Of a DNA stretch of 5,829 bases, positions 1-5,770 are shown one piece after another. Position numbers and translations under genes: made by a program. Numbering within the stretch: position 1 is the stretch's first letter; each line of letters opens with the position of its first letter. The notes under the pieces are model-generated. The model was not told the origin of the DNA and ran no database searches. It saw nothing but the letters and a program-made list of their open reading frames with translations. Source of the stretch: Pyrinomonadaceae bacterium (lineage in GTDB: Bacteria; Acidobacteriota; Blastocatellia; Pyrinomonadales; Pyrinomonadaceae); NCBI GenBank assembly GCA_013813825.1, contig JACCRA010000009.1, forward strand, positions 1 through 5,829, given 5' to 3'.

Positions 1-2241
1 GCCGCGCAGGGCATCGACGCCGCTTTTGCCGAACGACGCGAAGTAACCGCCCGGCGAGCCGTCCGGCATGATGATGACGTTGTACTGATCCAGATTCGCC
101 CGGCGCAGATTGGCAATCGTCATCGGCGTGAAATCCACCGCGTAACGATCAAACGTCCACCACAGCGCGCCGTAACTCGTCTGGCTCACCGGCTCATCCG
201 CGACGACGATGATCTTCGGTCGCCTGAGCGAGACGACGTTCTCGCCGCCGATGCCGGTATCGCCCGTCTCGTTGAAGCCGCTGTTGACCGCCAGCACATC
301 GACGCCCGCCTCGCGCGCGAGTTGCGCGATGCGCTCGTGCAGCGTTTCGGAATTGCGCGAGACGCGGACGACCAGCGTGCCACGCGGCCAATCGCGCCCG
401 CCCGCATTAAGCCTGCGCGTCGCGACCGCGAGCTTAAAATCTTCGCGCAGCAGACGGTACGCGAGCGAGGCCGCGCCGTTGCGTTCGTAAGGGATAATGT
501 AAGCGATTGACGCCCGGCCTGAGACGCCGCCCGCGCGGACGAATTCGGGCACGCGCATCCGGTTACGCGCCGCCGGCACGTCAACCGCGCCCGACTCCGT
601 GGCCGGCGTCGGGCGCGGCAGCAAATTGGTCCCCACGTTGCTGACATCCTCCGTCCAATAGGTTTCGACGCCGAAGGCGAGCGGCAGCGACCACGCCGTA
701 AGGTCGTAAAAATTGTAATCCTCTTTCGCGGCATTTTCGCCGCGCCGCTGATTGCGCTGGAAGCGCGCCAACTGCTCGCGTGCGAAGGTTTCATCAAGCG
801 GCGTCCCCGGCTCTAAGAACGCCTTCGCTAGACGCTTTTGCGGCTGCGCGAGATCGACAATGTAAGCGCCCGCCGGAAACTGCCGCGACTGCGCCGGAGC
901 ATTCGCCGCCGTCGCATAACTGTGCGCCCGCGCGGACTGGAAAGCCTCGCGCGCCACGCCGACTTCGACGCCCGAACGCAGGAGAATATCAACCAACTCT
1001 CCGGCGCGCGCCGGGTCATTTCCGGGCAAGATCACGAAGCGTTTGACCCGTCCCGTCCGGCCTTCTTCGAGCGCGCCGCGCTTAAACTCATAGTAGTCGC
1101 CGAGACGCGGCGCGCGATTCCGCGCCGCCGTCTCCACCACCGACAACGACGCGACGAAGTGCTTCGCGATGCCGGTGCGGAAAGTGATAATCGTGTCGTC
1201 GTCCCGCCGCCAGTTGTAGCCGCGCGGCCCGCCGGCGTCGGTTTCGAAAGTCATCCCGGTCGCGCCGTTCAGGCTCGGCCACGAATCCCAGTAGCCGGGG
1301 TAAAAGATGTCGAACACGTCGCGCACGTAGTAATCCCACTGGCGGGCGTCGAACTGCGCGGCGTTGGCGCGGCCGAAGGCGCTTAGCCAACGCGCAGTCG
1401 GGGCCGACGGCAAATTCGGGTTGATCGGAAGCGCCGCCGGCGGGAAAAAGTATTGCGTCGTCTGCCCGTGATGATCGACCAAGACCTGTGGATTCCATTC
1501 GAGATAGGCGCGCTGCATGTGGCGCGTTTCGAGTTGGCTGGCGGCGAGATTGTCGCGGTTGAGATCGAAGCGGTAATGATTCGCGCGTCCCCACACAGAC
1601 CACGGCTCGCGGTGTTCGGCGGCGGCGGGATCGGAATTGCCGATACCGTTCGAGTTGTACCAAGTGGCGAACCGCTCGTGCCCGTCCGGGTTCTCGCAGA
1701 CATTGATGAGGACCACGCAGTTGCGGAGCATGTCGAGCGTCGCCGGCTCGTTCGACGCGGCGAGTTGATAGACGACCTGCATCATCGTCTCGAACGAGGC
1801 CGATTCGTTGCCGTGAATCGTGTAGGCGAGCCAGACGATGATCGGCGTCTGACTGATCAATCGTTGCGCTTCGTCGGTGGAAGTCTGCCGCGGATCGCCG
1901 AGGCGCGCGACGTTCGCTTTGATCTCGTCAAGCCGGGCAATGTTTTCCGGCGCGCTGATCGCCAACAGCTTCATCATCCGATACTCGTTCGTCAGCCCCA
2001 TCTCAAAAACGCGCACGCGATCCGATGCGGTCTGAGCGATACGTTCGACGACGCGCTCCATCGTCGCGTAGTTGGTGTGAAAATCGCCCACATCGTAGCG
2101 CGTCACAGTTTGCGGGCGCGGCACGTTTTCGCGGTATGGCCCACGCGCGTAGAAATCGAAGCGCGCCGTCTGAGCCGGGGCCAGCGTTGAGCAGAAAACG
2201 AGCGACGCGAAGAGGGCAAGCGAACGAAGGAAGTGCTTCAT
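1..2241 (-). CDS. Secreted M14-family zinc carboxypeptidase-like protein, partial (C-terminus beyond left edge)
   Basis: Reading the minus strand from ATG at 2241 gives 747 residues without a stop up to position 1, so the C-terminus is missing. Residues 1-23 are a signal peptide (MKHFLRS, hydrophobic core, then APAQ), so the enzyme should be exported. The M14 peptidase domain covers about residues 50-380. Visible M14 hallmarks are HGNE (zinc ligands H143 and E146), NPDG (184-187), DLNRD (226-230, matching the substrate-binding Asn-Arg of carboxypeptidase A), DHHGQ (256-260, third zinc ligand His) and TFETDAG (331-337), where E333 fits the catalytic general-base Glu. All key residues appear intact. 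From about residue 675 (KIIVVADEP, then SYGALWWTFDRY) the chain resembles the glutamine-amidotransferase-like domain appended to some large bacterial M14 proteins; this is from memory. Such proteins are usually somewhat over 800 residues. No clear Shine-Dalgarno precedes the start, which was chosen for the signal peptide. The exact substrate is unknown; release of C-terminal residues from peptides is the family expectation. Confidence 0.93.
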   Translation of the reverse strand, partial: MKHFLRSLALFASLVFCSTLAPAQTARFDFYARGPYRENVPRPQTVTRYDVGDFHTNYATMERVVERIAQTASDRVRVFEMGLTNEYRMMKLLAISAPENIARLDEIKANVARLGDPRQTSTDEAQRLISQTPIIVWLAYTIHGNESASFETMMQVVYQLAASNEPATLDMLRNCVVLINVCENPDGHERFATWYNSNGIGNSDPAAAEHREPWSVWGRANHYRFDLNRDNLAASQLETRHMQRAYLEWNPQVLVDHHGQTTQYFFPPAALPINPNLPSAPTARWLSAFGRANAAQFDARQWDYYVRDVFDIFYPGYWDSWPSLNGATGMTFETDAGGPRGYNWRRDDDTIITFRTGIAKHFVASLSVVETAARNRAPRLGDYYEFKRGALEEGRTGRVKRFVILPGNDPARAGELVDILLRSGVEVGVAREAFQSARAHSYATAANAPAQSRQFPAGAYIVDLAQPQKRLAKAFLEPGTPLDETFAREQLARFQRNQRRGENAAKEDYNFYDLTAWSLPLAFGVETYWTEDVSNVGTNLLPRPTPATESGAVDVPAARNRMRVPEFVRAGGVSGRASIAYIIPYERNGAASLAYRLLREDFKLAVATRRLNAGGRDWPRGTLVVRVSRNSETLHERIAQLAREAGVDVLAVNSGFNETGDTGIGGENVVSLRRPKIIVVADEPVSQTSYGALWWTFDRYAVDFTPMTIANLRRANLDQYNVIIMPDGSPGGYFASFGKSGVDALRG

Positions 2242-2359
2242 GTATGTGCGGCGGACTTTCTGTCGGAGCGGGGAGTGTGTTAAGACAGACCGGATATTAC
2301 ATCGTCCGCGTCGCCGCGCTCAAACAGGCAAACGGCGATTCGCTTGATTCGAGAAGCAA
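2242..2359. promoter_or_regulatory. Divergent intergenic region between the carboxypeptidase and the zinc-ribbon/amidohydrolase pair
   Basis: These 118 bases separate two divergently transcribed units and must hold promoters for at least one of them. The most AT-rich stretch is around 2281-2301 (TTAAGA and ATATTACA), which could supply a -10 element on either strand, but I see no convincing -35/-10 pair and no operator-like palindrome. A purine-rich GAGAAG at 2351-2356 is a close and weak ribosome-binding site for the gene starting at 2360. Confidence 0.4.
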
Positions 2360-2581
2360 ATGGAAGAACTGACGCCCGACATCCCGCGCCCGGACGCCTG
2401 CCCGAAATGCGGCCAGACGCCCCTCCACTCTTGGCAAGAGATGGACGACGCCGAACGCGAGATCGCGCAACGAGTCTATTCCGCCGGCGCATCCTTTCCC
2501 TTAACCGAACGAATCGCGCGCCACCGCTGGTGCCTCCGTTGCTGGCACGAAGAGATCAACTCCGCGATTCGCCGAGCTTAA
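2360..2581 (+). CDS. Small four-cysteine zinc-ribbon-like protein
   Basis: This is a 73-residue soluble protein with no signal peptide or membrane segment. It has two CxxC knuckles: CPKC (C14, C17) near the start and CLRC (C58, C61) near the end, about 40 residues apart. This is the layout of a treble-clef or zinc-ribbon fold binding one metal ion. The middle (residues 22-55, HSWQEMDDAEREIAQRVY and following) is charged and probably helical. The HRWCLRCWHEE ending reminds me of small conserved proteins seen in Acidobacteriota, but I cannot confirm a family. A weak GAGAAG lies 3 bases before the ATG. The stop is 41 bases before the amidohydrolase start on the same strand, so the two are probably co-transcribed. 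Codon use matches the GC-rich neighbours, which argues for a real gene. The function is unknown; nucleic-acid or protein binding through the zinc site is only a guess. Confidence 0.72.
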   Translation: MEELTPDIPRPDACPKCGQTPLHSWQEMDDAEREIAQRVYSAGASFPLTERIARHRWCLRCWHEEINSAIRRA

Positions 2582-2622
2582 AGAAAACGCGCCGCGCTTC
2601 CAGCCGAGGAGCTTACTTTTGC

Positions 2623-3987
2623 ATGTCATGGAGAATGCTGATGATTCCACGCTTTCTGATCTTTGCCCTGCTCTTATGTTCGCCGTCGTTCGCACAGACC
2701 GCCCCGAACGCGAAGCCCGTGCCGAAGCCCATCGTCATTAAGGCTGCGCGAATGTTCGACGGCAAAAGTGATCGTGTCGTCGCGCCCGGCCTCCTCGTCG
2801 TGGTGGGCGGCGTGATTCAGGGCGTTGGCGCGGGCGCGCAAATTCCTGCCGGGGCTGAAGTGATCGACCTCGGCGACGCGACGCTGTTGCCCGGCTTCAT
2901 GGACGCGCACACGCACCTCTCCGGCGAGGCCAGCGACGACTGGAAGCAAGACGAGTTGGATTCCTTGAAGAAACCCATCACCGAGCAGGCGCTCGACGCG
3001 AGCGAGTACGCGCGCAAGACGCTTTTGATCGGCTTCACGACCGTCCGCGATCTCGGCTCCGGCGATCTCGTGGACGTGGGCTTACGGAACGCGATCCGCA
3101 ACGGCAAGATCGTTGGTCCCCGGATGCTCGTCGCCGTCCGCGCGGTGGGCGCGACCGGCGGCCACTGCGATCCGACGGGCGGCTATCGCCCCGGCCTCTT
3201 CGACCGCAGTTTCAGCAATGAGGAAGCGGTCGCCAACGGCCCCGACGCGGTACGCGCGGCCGTGCGGGCGAACGTCAAGTACGGGGCGGACGTGATCAAA
3301 GTCTGCGCGACGGGCGGCGTGCTTTCGCTCGTCGGCGATGTCAACTCGCCGCAGTTGACGCAAGCCGAACTCGACGCGCTGGTGGACGAAGCGCACGCGC
3401 TACGGCGCAAGACCGCCGCCCACGCCCACGGAGCCGAAGGAGCCAAGCGCGCTATTCGCGCCGGCATCGACTCGATTGAGCACGGCTCTTTTCTCGACGA
3501 CGAGGCGCTCGACCTGATGGCCGCCAAAGGCACTTTCTACGTCCCCACGCTGATGGCTCCCGAAGGTCTGCGCGAGCGGCTGGCGAAGGGTCTCTATCTC
3601 CCGCCGAACGTCGAAGCCAAAGCCCGCGCCGCCATTGCCAGCATCCGCCAGACGTTTCAGAAGGCGCTCGCCAAACGGGTCCGCATCGCCTTCGGCACGG
3701 ACGCCGCCGTTTATCCGCACGGCCGCAACGCCGAAGAGTTTCGCCACATGGTCGAACTCGGCATGAAGCCCATCGACGCCCTCAAAGCCGCCACTTCGGT
3801 TGACGCCGAACTCTTCGGCATCAGCGACCGCACGGGGACGCTCGAACCCGGCAAACTCGCCGACATCATCGCCACGCCCGGCGATCCGACCGTTGACATC
3901 CGACAGACGGAGAAAGTCTTTTTCGTGATGAAAGAGGGCGTCACCTACCGCAACGATCAGGCGACCGCGCCGCGAAGTAATCGTTAG
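2623..3987 (+). CDS. Secreted metal-dependent amidohydrolase (prolidase / imidazolonepropionase-like)
   Basis: The protein has 454 residues from ATG 2623. An N-terminal signal peptide (hydrophobic FLIFALLL core, then PSFAQ) predicts export. After a short beta domain (about residues 37-90) comes the amidohydrolase TIM barrel. Metal-site motifs are in the expected order: DAHTH (H96, H98), the ADVIKV lysine K226 that is normally carboxylated and bridges the two metals, AAHAHG (H267), IEHGS (H287) and FGTDA (D360, catalytic Asp). The tail GTLEPGKLADIIATPGDP returns to the beta domain, as usual for the family. All ligands are present, so it should be active. The subgroup with an HTH motif, a barrel lysine and a signal peptide includes Xaa-Pro dipeptidase-like and cyclic-imide or aryl-amide hydrolases, so the substrate is uncertain. 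Three in-frame ATGs compete: 2623 (GAGGAG at 2606-2611, 11 bases away), 2635, and 2641 (GGAGA at 2630-2634, 6 bases away). The 2641 start keeps the signal peptide and is equally plausible. It probably forms an operon with the zinc-ribbon gene. Confidence 0.93.
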   Translation: MSWRMLMIPRFLIFALLLCSPSFAQTAPNAKPVPKPIVIKAARMFDGKSDRVVAPGLLVVVGGVIQGVGAGAQIPAGAEVIDLGDATLLPGFMDAHTHLSGEASDDWKQDELDSLKKPITEQALDASEYARKTLLIGFTTVRDLGSGDLVDVGLRNAIRNGKIVGPRMLVAVRAVGATGGHCDPTGGYRPGLFDRSFSNEEAVANGPDAVRAAVRANVKYGADVIKVCATGGVLSLVGDVNSPQLTQAELDALVDEAHALRRKTAAHAHGAEGAKRAIRAGIDSIEHGSFLDDEALDLMAAKGTFYVPTLMAPEGLRERLAKGLYLPPNVEAKARAAIASIRQTFQKALAKRVRIAFGTDAAVYPHGRNAEEFRHMVELGMKPIDALKAATSVDAELFGISDRTGTLEPGKLADIIATPGDPTVDIRQTEKVFFVMKEGVTYRNDQATAPRSNR

Positions 3988-4085
3988 CTTGACGCTTGCT
4001 CTTAGCACGGGTAAGGGCGTTAGGTGGGACAGTTCTGCATATACAACAGTTAGGCTTCTAACTTTTCCGAACCGAGAGGAGTTTG
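3988..4085. other. Gap with two attachment-core-like GTTAGG motifs
   Basis: This is the gap between the amidohydrolase stop and the small membrane protein. It holds two direct 7-base matches to the integron core consensus GTTRRRY: GTTAGGT at 4019-4025 and GTTAGGC at 4049-4055. The second is also the left arm of a short perfect inverted repeat, GTTAG-GCTT-CTAAC (4049-4062). Base composition changes here from GC-rich to mixed. ACGC (3992-3995) and GCGT (4017-4020) with CTTA (4001-4004) and TAAG (4012-4015) could form a weak uneven hairpin after the amidohydrolase, but no T-run follows. Confidence 0.4.
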
Positions 4086-4410
4086 ATGATGCCGAAGTGG
4101 TTGTTATTTGGTCTCGCTGCTGTAGGTAACTTCGTGATAGCCGTAATAGCTTATCGCGGTGGAAGGCTCGTAATCCCGATCATCCTCGCCGTCGCGGGGT
4201 TGTGCTTCGTTATCGCCGCAGCCGGAGCCGCAAGAGGGGCAGGAGGCGGTCGCTCCTGAAGCGGCGCGGCTGATGGGTGAATGTCAGGGGGCGAGGTGGG
4301 CGCTAACGGCGAAGCCTAACAACGGCAGCCACACGACCGCAAGTCAGCGGGCCTCTCATCGCTAGACTTGGCCGTAGCGAGGTTGAATGCGCGGTGGGTG
4401 ATGCCCGGCG
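4050..4410 (+). mobile_element. Candidate integron gene cassette of about 361 bp
   Basis: The unit runs from the G/TTAGGC cut point at 4049/4050 to the G/TTAGAT cut point at 4410/4411. It carries one short gene (4086-4259) pointing toward an attC-like site at its right end, the standard cassette orientation. In a free circular cassette the R'' box near the right end must pair with a core whose TTRRRY bases come from the left end. Here R'' GCCTAAC (4314-4320) is the exact reverse complement of GTTAGGC at 4049-4055, 7 of 7 bases. It pairs only 5 of 7 by Watson-Crick with the right core GTTAGAT, whose last six bases would belong to the next unit. That is the classic cassette signature. There is no integrase gene in the window and no convincing attC upstream of 4049, so this could be a lone cassette inserted at a secondary GTT site or part of an integrase-less group. 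Confidence 0.6.
4086..4259 (+). CDS. Small two-helix membrane protein carried by the candidate cassette
   Basis: This 57-residue protein begins MMPKWLLFGL and ends GAGGGRS. Two hydrophobic segments are evident: about residues 5-22 (WLLFGLAAVGNFVIAVIA) and 28-48 (LVIPIILAVAGLCFVIAA), separated by the short basic turn YRGGR and followed by a small Gly/Arg tail. This predicts a helical hairpin in the inner membrane with the positively charged turn in the cytoplasm. Start codons are doubled (ATGATG). AGGAG at 4077-4081 lies 4 bases before the first and 7 before the second, so translation may begin at 4089. I do not recognise the family. The clear ribosome-binding site, the clean two-helix pattern and the downstream attC-like site support a real gene. 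Small membrane proteins of unknown role are common cargo of cassettes; some act as toxins or stress factors, but nothing here shows that. Confidence 0.7.
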   Translation: MMPKWLLFGLAAVGNFVIAVIAYRGGRLVIPIILAVAGLCFVIAAAGAARGAGGGRS

Positions 4411-4416
4411 TTAGAT
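4314..4416 (+). repeat. attC-like recombination site (59-base-element type)
   Basis: The site begins with R'' GCCTAAC (4314-4320, matching RYYYAAC) and ends with R' GTTAGAT (4410-4416, matching GTTRRRY) inside the typical context GGCGTTAGATGC. The arms between them are imperfectly complementary: GGCA (4324-4327) with TGCC (4402-4405), C4323 with G4407 leaving C4406 extrahelical, and ACCGC (4336-4340) with GCGGT (4391-4395). Mismatches lie between, as expected for attC, where structure and not sequence is conserved. The inner part (4341-4390) has further pairing, for example CGCTA (4360-4364) with TAGCG (4375-4379). The total of 103 bases is within the known attC range. It starts 54 bases after the stop of the small gene. 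Its role would be recombination by an integron integrase acting on the folded bottom strand. Confidence 0.65.
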
Positions 4417-4444
4417 GCTTCATTGTGCCATCGAAAGGGAATTT

Positions 4445-5578
4445 ATGATGCGTGCTTTTGCTATCACAATTTCAGCTATCGTCACCGTCTGTGTGTTTTC
4501 GATGACTAAGGCACAGGCGCATCCGGCGTGGGGCATCGTGGTTGACCGTCAAGGTCAAGTCTATTTCAGCGATTTAGAAATCGTCTGGAAGATTGGTGCT
4601 CAAGGTCGGCTCACCGTCTTCAGGGCTGGCGTCAGCGGCCGGCACATTCACGACCTGACGTTGGATGATGACGGTAATCTCCACGGAGCGGACTACACTT
4701 ACCTACCGTCAACTCAGAGCTATCTCAACGCCATCTGGAAAATGACACCCGCCGGGAATCTGACATACACACTCGCGCCGACTGAGAGTCTCCCGCGAGG
4801 CGTCAGCATTTGGAAAGACCGGGACGGTAATACATATGCCGTGGAGCAGGACAATCACCTGAAGCGTGAGACGCTGCTTTTGAAAAGAACGCCAAGCGGC
4901 AATGTAGCGGTGTTGGCCGGCGGCAGTTATGGACATGCCGACGGCCGGGGGAGCCACGCCAGATTCAGCAGTATTAACAAAATAGCCTTTGGCTCCGATG
5001 GCGCACTCTATACGGCGGATGGTTCAACCGTTCGCAAGGTGGCGACGGATGGAACAGTCTCGACGCTGGCTCGCGATCTCGTCGTCGAGAATTCCGCGGA
5101 TCGCGGGAGGGGAGGCTTGGGAGGTAATTTGTACGGATTGACGGTCAATGCTCAGAACGATGTCTTCGTTGCTGATCACGGCAATCGGCGTGTGCTGAAG
5201 ATCGCGCCCGATGGCAAAGTCGCCACGCTCTTGAGTGCTGACCCCCCGTGGTCGCCGACCGGCGTGGCCTTCAAGGACGACAGCCTTTACATCTTAGAGT
5301 TTGGCTTCACGCCCCCGCGCACATCGAATGGCGCACGCGTTCGGAAACTGGCATCCGATGGGAAAGTCACAGTGTTAGCAACCGTTGGGGAAAGCGGAAA
5401 TCTCCCCGTTCGTGAAAATTCGCTGAGCGAAAATACCGCACCGACGATTGAGCCTCAACCAAATGCCCCGTATGCGCTAGCCGGCGCAACCGCCGGCATT
5501 TTCGCTCTCACTATTATGGCCTGGCGTGTCCGCAAGAGAATGTCTGACCGGCAACAGCGAGAATCGTTGAAACAGTAG
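4445..5578 (+). CDS. Exported NHL-type beta-propeller protein with C-terminal membrane anchor
   Basis: The protein has 377 residues from ATG 4445 (or 376 from 4448). AAAGGGA at 4434-4440 sits 4 and 7 bases before the doubled ATGATG. An in-frame ATG at 4415 would lie inside the attC core and spoil the signal peptide, so I rejected it. Residues 1-25 form a signal peptide ending AQA. Repeats of the NHL/SMP-30 propeller type follow, each with a GxxVDxxGxVYxxD-like strand and a xKIxxxGxxTxL-like strand: around 29-60, 68-110, 119-157, 177-209, 229-264 and 270-313. That suggests a six-bladed propeller. GGSYGHADGRGSHARF (159-174) is typical of NHL proteins between blades. A Pro/Asn linker (about 328-342) leads to one helix (343-360) and a basic tail (RVRKRMSDRQQ), giving a membrane-anchored, outward-facing domain. 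The role is probably binding and not catalysis; the ligand is unknown. Base composition is lower in GC than upstream genes, suggesting transfer. No partner gene is adjacent. Confidence 0.88.
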   Translation: MMRAFAITISAIVTVCVFSMTKAQAHPAWGIVVDRQGQVYFSDLEIVWKIGAQGRLTVFRAGVSGRHIHDLTLDDDGNLHGADYTYLPSTQSYLNAIWKMTPAGNLTYTLAPTESLPRGVSIWKDRDGNTYAVEQDNHLKRETLLLKRTPSGNVAVLAGGSYGHADGRGSHARFSSINKIAFGSDGALYTADGSTVRKVATDGTVSTLARDLVVENSADRGRGGLGGNLYGLTVNAQNDVFVADHGNRRVLKIAPDGKVATLLSADPPWSPTGVAFKDDSLYILEFGFTPPRTSNGARVRKLASDGKVTVLATVGESGNLPVRENSLSENTAPTIEPQPNAPYALAGATAGIFALTIMAWRVRKRMSDRQQRESLKQ

Positions 5579-5582
5579 CGAG

Positions 5583-5615
5583 CACAAGACACATATTTTC
5601 AAAAGTGTCTTCGTG
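5583..5615. terminator. Stem-loop after the beta-propeller gene, possible terminator
   Basis: AAGACAC (5586-5592) pairs exactly with GTGTCTT (5605-5611). The stem extends by CAC (5583-5585) with GTG (5613-5615) across one bulged C at 5612, giving about 10 base pairs around a 12-base AT-rich loop. It begins only 5 bases after the stop codon, the usual place for a terminator. No T-run follows on the plus strand, so intrinsic termination is uncertain. Confidence 0.45.
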
Positions 5616-5664
5616 GGAGTTACGCAGTTGTGCGGAGGGCGAGGTTTTGTTGGTAAAGAAAACA

Positions 5665-5740
5665 TGATCCACGCGCCTCACACGAAACAGACACTAAACC
5701 TGCCTGCCCTTCGTGTCGTTTCGTGTGAGTTCGGGGATCA
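5665..5740. repeat. Long intergenic palindromic element
   Basis: CTCACACGAAAC (5677-5688) is a perfect 12-base reverse complement of GTTTCGTGTGAG (5718-5729). The stem continues inward, after a single bulged A at 5689, with GACAC (5690-5694) and GTGTC (5713-5717), leaving an 18-base loop. Outside, beyond a mismatched zone, TGATCC (5665-5670) pairs with GGATCA (5735-5740). The whole folds into one hairpin of about 76 bases. It lies between two converging genes, so it could be a two-way terminator. The ACGAA/TTCGTG vocabulary also occurs at 5605-5615 (GTGTCTTCGTG), and I recall similar dispersed TTCGTG-rich palindromes in bacterial intergenic DNA, which would make this a REP/MITE-like repeat; that is unverified. 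Confidence 0.65.
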
Positions 5741-5770
5741 ATTCTCCTTCAATCTGATGTCGAACTGACG

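Noticed and set aside
186..797. Minus-strand open frame of 203 codons within the carboxypeptidase gene
   Set aside because: It is a different frame of the same strand as the M14 gene, gives an Arg/Ser-rich product without domains, and arises from GC-rich coding DNA.
1453..2190. Plus-strand open frame of 245 codons opposite the carboxypeptidase gene
   Set aside because: It lies fully antisense to the M14 catalytic core, has no ribosome-binding site or recognisable domain, and the minus strand carries all the conserved motifs.
2344..2622. Extended amidohydrolase start 93 residues upstream
   Set aside because: It would overlap the zinc-ribbon gene in another frame and bury the signal peptide in the interior; starts at 2623 or 2641 have ribosome-binding sites and keep the signal peptide at the N-terminus.
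3400..4008. Minus-strand open frame of 202 codons opposite the amidohydrolase
   Set aside because: It is antisense to conserved metal-site motifs and has no family resemblance.
3943..4025. A second attC using ACCTACC (3943) and GTTAGGT (4019)
   Set aside because: The left box breaks the RYYYAAC consensus, lies inside the amidohydrolase coding end, and the inner arms show no useful complementarity.
4020..4045. Promoter with TTAGGT and TATACA before the small membrane gene
   Set aside because: The spacing is only 14 bases and the -35 match is poor, so I could not support it.
5477..5665. Minus-strand open frame of 62 codons over the propeller end
   Set aside because: It overlaps the propeller C-terminus and the stem-loop, lacks a convincing ribosome-binding site, and resembles no known protein.
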